DNA from: DATBWZ01 sp036514535
Lineage (GTDB): Bacteria > JAMCPX01 > DATBWZ01
Reading direction: 5' to 3'
Length of the DNA stretch: 21,807 bases
NCBI GenBank assembly: GCA_036514535.1
Contig: DATBWZ010000065.1
Span: forward strand, 1-21,807
Shown: piece after piece, positions 1 to 6,208 of the stretch
How the letters are laid out: each line of letters opens with the position of its first letter
How positions within the stretch are numbered: position 1 is the stretch's first letter
Notes under the pieces: model-generated
The model's input: the letters and a program-made list of their open reading frames with translations, nothing else
Told to the model about the DNA's origin: nothing
Database searches by the model: none
Translations under genes and position numbers: made by a program

Positions 1-194
1 CGGATAAACCTCCCGGGACAATTGTTGATGTTCAGAAAAACGGAATTTATGTTCAAACGGGCAGGGATATTCTGAAAATCGGGGAATTGCAACTGGAAGG
101 CGGCAGGAGAATAAGTTGCAGTGATTTTATCGTAGGACACAAGATTGAGAGGCTTATTAAATTAGGCATGGATACAGGGAGGAAAAATGATTAA
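1..194 (+). CDS. fmt: Methionyl-tRNA formyltransferase, C-terminal end (partial)
   Basis: Reading from base 3 gives 63 residues ending at a TAA at 192-194; the gene begins outside the window. The fragment has the layout of the C-terminal tRNA-binding beta-barrel domain of Fmt: PGTIVDV near the start, IYVQTGRDILKIGELQ in the middle, then GGRRI and a DFIVGHKIE segment. This is the usual end of the enzyme that formylates initiator Met-tRNA. The catalytic domain is not visible, so the call rests on the C-terminal pattern only. The last codons overlap the start of rpe by 8 bases, so the two genes are probably cotranscribed and translationally coupled. Confidence 0.75.
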   Translation, partial: DKPPGTIVDVQKNGIYVQTGRDILKIGELQLEGGRRISCSDFIVGHKIERLIKLGMDTGRKND

Positions 195-858
195 GATTGC
201 GCCATCCATTCTTTCGGCTGATTTTTTGAGGTTTGGTGACGAGATAAAGGCAATTGAATCAGCAGGTGCGGACTACATACACATTGATGTTATGGATGGT
301 CACTTTGTTGATAACATTACATTCGGCCCAGGCCTTGTTGAGTCCGTTAAGCGGATAACGAAAGTGCCACTTGATGTGCATCTTATGATCCGGAATCCGG
401 AGAAATATGTTGAGGCGTTTGCAAGGGCGGGGAGCGATGTGATTACTTTTCATATTGAGGCGACAAAGAATCCAATTGGGTTGCTGGATAGGATCAGGAC
501 CATGAATAAGTTTGCCGGTATATCCATTAATCCTGATACCCCGGAGTCAAAACTATCCCCAAAGATTCTTGCCAGATGCGACTGGGTACTTGTTATGACG
601 GTTTACCCCGGGTTCAGCGCCCAGAAGTTCATTCCGGAGGCGCTTCCGAAGATAAAGGAGATTAGAAAAATACTGGACGAAAGTAATTATTCAAAAATAG
701 AACTTGCCATTGATGGCGGGGTCAAACTGGATAATATTGCAGGGATTGCGGGAGCAGGCGCCACAGTAATTGCCTCCGGTTCTGGAATTTTTAAGACCGC
801 CGACTATAAAAAAACCATTCAGGAGATGCGGCGGGTTGCGGATATTGCTTCAAAATAA
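187..858 (+). CDS. rpe: Ribulose-phosphate 3-epimerase
   Basis: This 223-residue cytosolic TIM-barrel enzyme interconverts D-ribulose 5-phosphate and D-xylulose 5-phosphate in the pentose phosphate pathway. The length is normal for the family. It opens with IAPSILSADF. The expected metal and acid-base residues are present: H32 and D34 in HIDVMDGHF, H65 in LDVHLM and D176 in AIDGGV. PGFSAQKF (141-148) matches the conserved phosphate-side loop, and a GSGIF segment near 198-202 completes the phosphate site. The ATG at 187 follows GGGAGG at 177-182. The gene overlaps the end of fmt by 8 bases, so it is the downstream gene of that transcript. Nothing in it looks degraded. Confidence 0.96.
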   Translation: MIKIAPSILSADFLRFGDEIKAIESAGADYIHIDVMDGHFVDNITFGPGLVESVKRITKVPLDVHLMIRNPEKYVEAFARAGSDVITFHIEATKNPIGLLDRIRTMNKFAGISINPDTPESKLSPKILARCDWVLVMTVYPGFSAQKFIPEALPKIKEIRKILDESNYSKIELAIDGGVKLDNIAGIAGAGATVIASGSGIFKTADYKKTIQEMRRVADIASK

Positions 859-874
859 TGTGAATTGAAATTTC

Positions 875-903
875 TTGACGATTCACTAAAGGTTAGGTAT
901 TTT
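875..903 (+). promoter_or_regulatory. Candidate sigma70-type promoter for the DegT-family gene
   Basis: TTGACG at 875-880 and TATTTT at 898-903 are separated by 17 bases. The predicted transcript start is near 910, giving a leader of about 38 bases with a clear Shine-Dalgarno GGAGG at 933-937. The -35 box is strong and the -10 box is moderate. The site lies in the 89-base gap after rpe and would let the aminotransferase gene be transcribed independently of fmt-rpe. Confidence 0.5.
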
Positions 904-947
904 TGATAGGGGTTAATTTACTACGAATTACCGGAGGATAATTTTTA

Positions 948-2138
948 ATGAAAATACCCTTTCTTGATCTTAAAAGAACTTCCTCTCTGTATTACGAAGA
1001 AGTGAGTAAATCTTTGGGCGCGTTGATGAATGCCCAATCGTTCGTGCTGGGATCTGAGGTGGAGGCGCTTGAAAAGGAGATTGCCGGATACTGCGGCGTG
1101 CGTTTCGGGATCGGCGTTGCTTCAGGTACAGATGCACTTTTGCTTTCCCTTAAGGCTATTGGGATTGAGCCCGGCGATGCTGTGATTACAACCCCATTCT
1201 CATTCATTGCCACTGCAAGTTCAATTGTCCATGCAGGAGGACATCCGATTTTTGCGGACATAAGCGGAAAGACCTACAATTTGTGCCCTGAAGAACTTGA
1301 TAGATTTTTGAGGAAAGGAGCAAAGAAAAAGAAATCCGGCTGGTATATAAAAGAAATGGGCGGAGAATACAGATTAAAATGTATTATGCCTGTGCATCTT
1401 TATGGGCAGTGCGCTGATATGGAGAGGATTCTGGATTTGGCAAGGGAGTTCAGGATGCCCGTGGTTGAAGATGCAGCCCAGGCGCTCGGAGCAGAATGCA
1501 GCGTCAATAAAATCGTTAAAAAAGCAGGGGGTATTGGAATTGCCGGCTGCATCTCATTTTACCCCACCAAAAACCTCGGCGGCTTTGGCGATGGTGGAAT
1601 GGTTGTAACTGATTCGGTGAAGATCGCAGAAAGGCTTAAAATGCTCAGGGGTCACGGCGCGAAAAGAAAAAAATATGAGCATGTAATACTTGGATACAAC
1701 AGCAGACTTGATGCGTTCCAGGCTGCCGGACTTAGGATAAAATTGGATTTTCTGGATAAATGGAATAAGGAGAGAGAAGAAATTGCCGGCAGGTACAGGG
1801 AAGCCTGTATAACGCAAGGCATTCTTTCCGATATGTCCCTGCCGTATGTTGCCGAAGGATACAAACATATTTATCATCAGTTCGTAATAAGAATAAAAAA
1901 AGCAAGAGAGAGAGTAAGGGAATTTCTTTCTCAGAACAATATTGGCTCAGAGGTATATTATCCGCTGCCACTTCACTTGCAGCCGTGCTTCAGATATTTA
2001 GGATATAGAAAGGGCGATTTTCCAGAGACAGAAAAAGCATCCCGCGAGGTCCTTGCATTGCCTGTTTATCCGGGATTGACGCCGGAAGAGCAGGGATATG
2101 TGGTGGAAAAAATTGCGGAATATTTTAAAAATCAATAA
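948..2138 (+). CDS. DegT/DnrJ/EryC1/StrS-family PLP-dependent sugar aminotransferase
   Basis: This 396-residue protein belongs to the fold-type I aminotransferases that put an amino group on nucleotide-linked keto-sugars for cell-surface polysaccharides or lipopolysaccharide. It has the family hallmarks in order: a GTDAL cofactor-phosphate motif (60-64), PVHLYGQ (148-154), EDAAQALGA (174-182) with PLP-contacting D175 and Q178, and FYPTKNLGGFGDGG with the PLP Schiff-base lysine at K208. A lysine-rich stretch of about 20 residues (about 122-143) sits before the PVHLYGQ strand and looks like an insertion relative to the shorter core. The ATG at 948 is preceded by GGAGG at 933-937. No other sugar-nucleotide genes are nearby, so the exact substrate cannot be assigned. 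The family call is secure. Confidence 0.9.
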   Translation: MKIPFLDLKRTSSLYYEEVSKSLGALMNAQSFVLGSEVEALEKEIAGYCGVRFGIGVASGTDALLLSLKAIGIEPGDAVITTPFSFIATASSIVHAGGHPIFADISGKTYNLCPEELDRFLRKGAKKKKSGWYIKEMGGEYRLKCIMPVHLYGQCADMERILDLAREFRMPVVEDAAQALGAECSVNKIVKKAGGIGIAGCISFYPTKNLGGFGDGGMVVTDSVKIAERLKMLRGHGAKRKKYEHVILGYNSRLDAFQAAGLRIKLDFLDKWNKEREEIAGRYREACITQGILSDMSLPYVAEGYKHIYHQFVIRIKKARERVREFLSQNNIGSEVYYPLPLHLQPCFRYLGYRKGDFPETEKASREVLALPVYPGLTPEEQGYVVEKIAEYFKNQ

Positions 2139-2157
2139 GCGCAGCGAGCGCGTTTTT
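2139..2157 (+). terminator. Weak terminator-like hairpin after the aminotransferase gene
   Basis: GCGC at 2139-2142 can pair with GCGC at 2148-2151 across a 5-base loop, followed by G and five T residues (2153-2157). The 4-bp stem starts right after the TAA stop. It has the shape of an intrinsic terminator but is short, so read-through into glpA is possible. Confidence 0.35.
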
Positions 2158-2164
2158 ATACGTA

Positions 2165-2243
2165 TTTTTTGCGCCATCTTTCGGTAATATGCGGTAAAGG
2201 TGGCTCCGAATGCTGTGATTTGCTGAGATCAGATGGCGAAAAA
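2165..2243 (+). promoter_or_regulatory. Dyad-symmetric leader region before glpA, possible structured RNA
   Basis: CGCCATCT at 2172-2179 is perfectly complementary to AGATGGCG at 2231-2238. If G2171 is bulged, the stem extends by five T:A pairs (2166-2170 with 2239-2243), giving 13 pairs. Immediately inside, TTCGG at 2180-2184 can pair with CCGAA at 2206-2210, which would stack on the outer stem. The remaining inner bases contain a near-perfect 10-base tandem repeat (2211-2230). The structure ends 27 bases before the glpA ATG. I do not recognise a known riboswitch consensus here, and no convincing sigma70 promoter is visible in the gap. It could be an RNA regulatory element, an operator, or chance. 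Confidence 0.35.
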
Positions 2244-2270
2244 GCTATGTTCTCCGGGGAAAAAGGATAA

Positions 2271-3896
2271 ATGGATAACCGCTACGATGTGATTGTTATT
2301 GGCGGAGGGGTCAACGGGACCGGTATTGCGAGGGACTGCGCAATGCGGGGAATCAAAACCCTGCTTGTGGAGAAAGATGACTTTGGCGCCGGGACCACCG
2401 GAGCAAGCAGCGGCATGATTCATGGCGGAGCAAGGTACATGCTCCATGATGTGGAGACAACGAAAAAATCATGCCTGGACAGCGGTTATATACAAAAGAT
2501 CGCGCATCATCTGATATTCAGAATACCCTTTTTGATACCAGTTACGTCGCGGGAGAAATTCAGCAGAATAAACCTTAACCTCATTGATGCATATTTTGAG
2601 GCATACGACAAATTTGCAGTACTGAAGGGAGGCAAACCGCATACACGGCTCACAAAAGAACAAGCCCTCCGGATAGAGCCCGGTCTCCGGAAAGATTTAA
2701 TTGGCGCTGTTACCATGGATGAATGGGGAATAGATTCTCACCGGCTGTGCCTTCTTAATGCTCTTTCTGCCCGGGAGCACGGCGCCGCAGTCCTTAAACC
2801 AGCCGAGGTTGTGGGTTTTCTTATTGAAGGCCGCAGGGCGAAGGGAATTCGTGTGAGCGATAATGGAGGATACAGAGAAGTGTTCGCTAAACTTATAGTC
2901 AATGCTTCCGGCCCCTGGATAATGAACCTGAGCAGGGGGGCTGGACTGGATGTGAAGATAAGACCCGGAAAGGGCGTGCACCTTGTTTTTGAAAGGAGGT
3001 ATTCCAATTACGGTGTAATTGCCAAGGCCGTTGATGGAAGGCAGATATTTATAATTCCATACAAAAACATGTCCTTGCTCGGCACAACAGACGATGATTA
3101 CTATGGAGACCCGGATAACCAGAGCGTAACACAGGATGAGGTGGAATACCTTCTCCAGGGGATGGAGAGCGCTCTGCCGGATATAAGGAATTACAGAATA
3201 ATAAGCACAACCTCAGGTATCAGGGTTACACTTTTTGAATGGGGGAAAAACGAGGATGACCTGTCAAGATACCACAGGGTCTTTGACCATGAAAAGGTAG
3301 AGGGGATTTCAGGGATAATATCCATTGCTGGCGGAAAACTTGCAAGCTACAGGCTTATGTCTGAAGAAGCGACAGACCTTGCCTGTGAAAAACTCGGAAT
3401 AAACGCAAGATGCAGAACGCACCTTGTTCCGTTGCCAGGCGGAGAAGAGATGCAGGATCCGGAGGAGATCGGGAAGCAGTACGGTATCCCCGCTTTTGTT
3501 GCAAGAAGATTGATTGCAAGGTATGGCGCAAGAATTCACTCAGTGATGGAGGCGGGGGATGCTACAGGAAGATCGCCGGTCTGCATTTGCGAGTCAGTGC
3601 TGGAAGCAGAGATACGGTATGCGGTGAGGAAAGAGATGGCAAAAAGCTTGCTTGACCTGAGCAGGCGGACAGGTTTCGGAACAGGCCCTTGCCATGGTGC
3701 ACAATGCCTGTTAAGGGGATCCTGGATTCTTGCCGAGGAACTCAAGTTGTCAATAGATGAAATGGATGGAATGATTCAGGAATTCCTTCAGAAAACATGG
3801 CAAAAGCGCATGCCGGTTTTGAATTATAACCAGGCGCCGCAGGAGGAGATGAATCGGTTCATATTCCAGTTATGGCGGACAGGACATGGAGGCTGA
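2271..3896 (+). CDS. glpA: Anaerobic glycerol-3-phosphate dehydrogenase, FAD subunit A
   Basis: This 541-residue flavoprotein oxidises sn-glycerol 3-phosphate to dihydroxyacetone phosphate and passes electrons to quinone with GlpB and a membrane partner. The N-terminus has the FAD dinucleotide-binding signature VIGGGVNGTG (9-18), followed by GASSGMIHGGARYM (44-57), typical of GlpA/GlpD. The C-terminus is a BFD-like [2Fe-2S] domain with C438, C440, C474 and C479 (PVCICE and GPCHGAQC). That domain separates GlpA from the aerobic GlpD. The length nearly equals that of the E. coli protein. The start at 2271 follows a purine-rich GGGGAAAAAGG. Its end overlaps the glpB start by 11 bases, which indicates coupled translation of the two catalytic subunits. 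Confidence 0.93.
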   Translation: MDNRYDVIVIGGGVNGTGIARDCAMRGIKTLLVEKDDFGAGTTGASSGMIHGGARYMLHDVETTKKSCLDSGYIQKIAHHLIFRIPFLIPVTSREKFSRINLNLIDAYFEAYDKFAVLKGGKPHTRLTKEQALRIEPGLRKDLIGAVTMDEWGIDSHRLCLLNALSAREHGAAVLKPAEVVGFLIEGRRAKGIRVSDNGGYREVFAKLIVNASGPWIMNLSRGAGLDVKIRPGKGVHLVFERRYSNYGVIAKAVDGRQIFIIPYKNMSLLGTTDDDYYGDPDNQSVTQDEVEYLLQGMESALPDIRNYRIISTTSGIRVTLFEWGKNEDDLSRYHRVFDHEKVEGISGIISIAGGKLASYRLMSEEATDLACEKLGINARCRTHLVPLPGGEEMQDPEEIGKQYGIPAFVARRLIARYGARIHSVMEAGDATGRSPVCICESVLEAEIRYAVRKEMAKSLLDLSRRTGFGTGPCHGAQCLLRGSWILAEELKLSIDEMDGMIQEFLQKTWQKRMPVLNYNQAPQEEMNRFIFQLWRTGHGG

Positions 3897-5043
3897 GGTT
3901 ATTGTAATTGGCTGCGGACCCGCAGGGTTTAGCGCGGCATTAGGGGCAAGTGCAAACGGGAAGGATGTTACAGTAATATCAAACCCAGCCTCTGCCGCAG
4001 GATTTTTCTCCGGCGCTGTATTTGCGCCAGGGCACCCTTACAAGGCAATGGATCTTTTTGTAGATGCATTGCATGACGGCGGATATACATTCAAGTTCCA
4101 TAGGAATGAAACCAAACAAATTCTTGCAGAGAATGGAGGGGCAATAGAAACAGGGATATACTCCGAAATGTCAGGGGTTTCGGAAACAAGCAATCTTTTT
4201 AAAAAGCGCGTGTTATTTATTGGTTTTGAAAATCTCCGCGAATACATTCCCGAATTAATCTGCAGTAGATTCAGGGAAAAATATCCAGAGTTGACCGCTG
4301 GATGGGGTGTGCGCAGAATTAAACTGGAATCTATTGTCCGCGATGCCTGGATTTCAAAGATAACCCTTGCCAGATTGCTTGAGGAAAAGGAATACAGAGC
4401 CCGGTTTATTGAAACCATTCTCAGGCTTAATGACATCATGGATTACGATGCAGTCATATTCCCTGCTGTGCTGGGAATAGATTCTTCGGCGGAAATTTTC
4501 AGAGAGTTGCAGAAAGGGCTGAAGCCTGAAATAGGAGAACTGCTCTCAGTTATTCCCTCTGTAAATGGAATCAGGCTGTTAAGGGCAATAAGAATGGCAT
4601 TGAAAAAAAGAGGGATAAATTTTATCCCTTCAATGGGCGCGGGGTTTACGCTGTCGGGAAGGTTGATAACCGGAATTAAGATTGCCGGCGACACAAAGGA
4701 GATAATGAATGCAGGGAAAATTATATATGCGCCGGGAAGATTTATTGGGGGCGGGATTAAATCCGGAAGACAATTCGTTGAGCCGCTCTTCGGTTTGCCT
4801 ATTTTTAATGGTAAAAGGGCGCTCACCGGATACGAGGTTCTGTACAATGATTCATACTGGGACGAGCATGCCGGGTTCAGGGTTGGAGTTAAGGTTGATG
4901 AATTGCTCCGTCCGCTAAATGAATACGGCGAGGTTTTTTTAGAAAATCTTTTTGCAGCCGGTAGTATTATACAGCAATTCAGCGGTGTAGGGATGTCAGG
5001 CTCAGTTTATTCGGGCTATTCAGCATCCCAGGATGCGGCATGA
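3886..5043 (+). CDS. glpB: Anaerobic glycerol-3-phosphate dehydrogenase, subunit B
   Basis: This 385-residue flavoprotein resembles GlpB, the partner that forms the soluble catalytic dimer with GlpA and is thought to bind FMN. The N-terminal nucleotide-binding motif is VIVIGCGPAGFSAALGA (5-21), followed by VTVIS and a FFSGAVF segment that matches the GlpB-type loop after the first beta-alpha-beta unit. A C-terminal AAGSIIQQFSG stretch resembles the second flavin-contact loop. It is slightly shorter than the E. coli protein (about 419 residues). It overlaps glpA by 11 bases and the next gene by 4 (ATGA), so glpA-glpB-5040 form one operon. The assignment relies on both the motif and the position directly after glpA. 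Confidence 0.85.
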   Translation: MEAEVIVIGCGPAGFSAALGASANGKDVTVISNPASAAGFFSGAVFAPGHPYKAMDLFVDALHDGGYTFKFHRNETKQILAENGGAIETGIYSEMSGVSETSNLFKKRVLFIGFENLREYIPELICSRFREKYPELTAGWGVRRIKLESIVRDAWISKITLARLLEEKEYRARFIETILRLNDIMDYDAVIFPAVLGIDSSAEIFRELQKGLKPEIGELLSVIPSVNGIRLLRAIRMALKKRGINFIPSMGAGFTLSGRLITGIKIAGDTKEIMNAGKIIYAPGRFIGGGIKSGRQFVEPLFGLPIFNGKRALTGYEVLYNDSYWDEHAGFRVGVKVDELLRPLNEYGEVFLENLFAAGSIIQQFSGVGMSGSVYSGYSASQDAA

Positions 5044-5435
5044 AATTTCTGTATAGCATAATTTTTCTCGGAATAGTTTTTTTTAAGATTCTTTTAAAAC
5101 GTTTTTTTATACGGAGGGATGAAGAATCCATTCTGAGGTCGGAATTTGAGCCAGAGGGGATATTCAGCATAGAAAATAATGCAAGGGATGGGTACGCTTC
5201 TTTTAGCAGATGCATAAATTGCGGGCTGTGCGGGATCAGCTTTTCCCCGGAGAATTCTCTGTGGGACGATCCGCGGTTTCTTATAGATGTTATTTCACGA
5301 AACCTCTACGATACGAATCAAAAGTGTTATCAAAGGAATCTGGCGCTATGGCAGGAGAGCTCGGAATTTTTGTGCCCTGTTGGCGTACCGTTTGATAAAA
5401 TAATAGAGTTTGTCGGGTTAGCAAAAAAAAGATAG
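5040..5435 (+). CDS. Small membrane-anchored [4Fe-4S] protein in the GlpC position
   Basis: The protein has 131 residues. Residues 4-20 form one hydrophobic helix followed by basic residues (K20, R21, R25, R26), so it is probably anchored with the rest in the cytoplasm. The soluble part has C58-x2-C61-x2-C64 (SRCINCGLCG) and a distant C112-P-V-G-V; C96 stands alone. In 2[4Fe-4S] ferredoxin folds, the first three cysteines of motif 1 and the last of motif 2 bind one cluster. Exactly those four are kept, and the ligands of the other cluster are missing. Normal GlpC is about 396 residues with two clusters and two cysteine-rich (CCG) domains. The gene overlaps glpB by 4 bases and only 47 bases separate it from rpmH, so no lost C-terminal half lies downstream. 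I infer that it is a reduced electron-transfer anchor for GlpAB. Confidence 0.65.
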   Translation: MKFLYSIIFLGIVFFKILLKRFFIRRDEESILRSEFEPEGIFSIENNARDGYASFSRCINCGLCGISFSPENSLWDDPRFLIDVISRNLYDTNQKCYQRNLALWQESSEFLCPVGVPFDKIIEFVGLAKKR

Positions 5436-5443
5436 ACGAAACC

Positions 5444-5473
5444 TTGACATTTAACGTAAATTAAAATTATAAT
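5444..5473 (+). promoter_or_regulatory. Strong sigma70-type promoter for the rpmH operon
   Basis: TTGACA at 5444-5449 and TATAAT at 5468-5473 both match the consensus exactly, with an 18-base spacer. The rpmH ATG is at 5483, only nine bases after the -10 box, so the expected transcript start (about 5480-5482) leaves a leader of three bases or fewer. No Shine-Dalgarno sequence lies before the start codon. It probably drives rpmH, rnpA, yidD, yidC and the two lipoprotein genes. Confidence 0.8.
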
Positions 5474-5482
5474 AATAAGATT

Positions 5483-5632
5483 ATGAAAAGGACATTTCAA
5501 CCACATAACTTAAGAAGAAAAAGGGTGCATGGTTTTCTTGTGCGAATGGCTTCGGCGAATGGAAGGAAGGTGCTGAAGCGGCGGAGAGCAAAGGGAAGAC
5601 ACCAACTGACTGTGTCCGTTTACGAAAAGTAA
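5483..5632 (+). CDS. rpmH: 50S ribosomal protein L34
   Basis: A 49-codon gene encodes a highly basic protein beginning MKRTFQPHNLRRKRVHGFL and continuing with RMASANGRKVLKRRRAKGRHQL. These are the conserved core of L34, a small protein of the large ribosomal subunit. The length is slightly above the usual 44-46 residues because of a short C-terminal tail (TVSVYEK). The start is fixed by the invariant MKRTFQP. It is the first gene of the rpmH-rnpA-yidD-yidC cluster and lies almost on top of a consensus promoter with no visible ribosome binding site, so leaderless initiation is plausible. Confidence 0.96.
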   Translation: MKRTFQPHNLRRKRVHGFLVRMASANGRKVLKRRRAKGRHQLTVSVYEK

Positions 5633-5639
5633 ACATTTT

Positions 5640-5984
5640 GTGAATCAAGAAAAGGTCCGATATACCTTTCCCGTAAAGCTCCGTATAAAAAAAGGAAGCG
5701 AATTCAAAAAAGTTATGATGACAGGCGGTAAGAATATGTTTGATCATTTTGTGGTGTTCGGAATGGAGAACGGTCTGGCGCACCCGAGGCTCGGCATTAC
5801 AGTAACAAAGGCCGTTGGCAATGCCCCCGTACGGAATCGCGTCAAAAGATTGCTTAGAGAATTTTTCAGACTCCACCAGTATGAATTAAAGAGCAAAGAT
5901 TTTGTAGTCATAGCACGCAAGGGTTGCGATAAATTGGTGTATAAGGATGTTGCGGCGGAGTTGACTCCGCTGACGAAAGGTTAA
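5640..5984 (+). CDS. rnpA: Ribonuclease P protein component
   Basis: This 114-residue basic protein is the protein cofactor of RNase P, which with the rnpB RNA removes 5' leaders from precursor tRNAs. The RNR motif is clear at 65-74 (RNRVKRLLRE), preceded by RLGITVTKAVGNAPV, the family signature. The N-terminal YTFPVKLRIKKGSEFKKV fits the usual opening. The start is a GTG seven bases after the rpmH stop, with no clear Shine-Dalgarno, so it may depend on ribosomes finishing rpmH. The TAA stop shares its last A with the yidD ATG. A perfect 7-bp dyad (5955-5970) lies close to the 3' end. Confidence 0.93.
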   Translation: MNQEKVRYTFPVKLRIKKGSEFKKVMMTGGKNMFDHFVVFGMENGLAHPRLGITVTKAVGNAPVRNRVKRLLREFFRLHQYELKSKDFVVIARKGCDKLVYKDVAAELTPLTKG

Positions 5985-6205
5985 TGGGTTTCTTTTTGAG
6001 CAAGGTCGGAGTCTTATTTATTAAATTTTACAGAATTTTTTTGTCGCCCTTATTCCCTGCTCAGTGCCGTTTTTATCCCTCCTGTTCGCATTACGCAGAA
6101 GACGCCATCCGTAAATATGGATTTCTGAAGGGAGCAATCCTGTCAGTCGGGAGAATTCTCAGATGCAATCCATTTAGTGCGGGAGGCTATGACCCCCTGA
6201 GGTGA
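5984..6205 (+). CDS. yidD: Membrane protein insertion efficiency factor YidD
   Basis: This 73-residue protein has the YidD signature CRFYPSCSHYAEDAI (28-42) and the C-terminal RCNPFSAGGYDPL (60-72). Its three cysteines are at 28, 34 and 61. YidD is a small membrane-associated helper thought to assist YidC-dependent insertion. An N-terminal amphipathic/hydrophobic segment (about 3-24) precedes the motif. The start codon overlaps the rnpA stop in a TAATG arrangement, and yidC begins three bases after its stop, so the three genes form one unit. Confidence 0.93.
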   Translation: MGFFLSKVGVLFIKFYRIFLSPLFPAQCRFYPSCSHYAEDAIRKYGFLKGAILSVGRILRCNPFSAGGYDPLR

Positions 6206-6208
6206 ACG

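Noticed and set aside
4038..4847. Two minus-strand frames of about 133 codons each opposite glpB
   Set aside because: They are shadows of glpB: proline- and serine-rich products, no start signals, no motif.
5040..5482. A frameshifted full-length glpC
   Set aside because: Only 47 bases separate the stop from rpmH and they contain a promoter, so there is no room for the missing two-thirds of GlpC in any frame.
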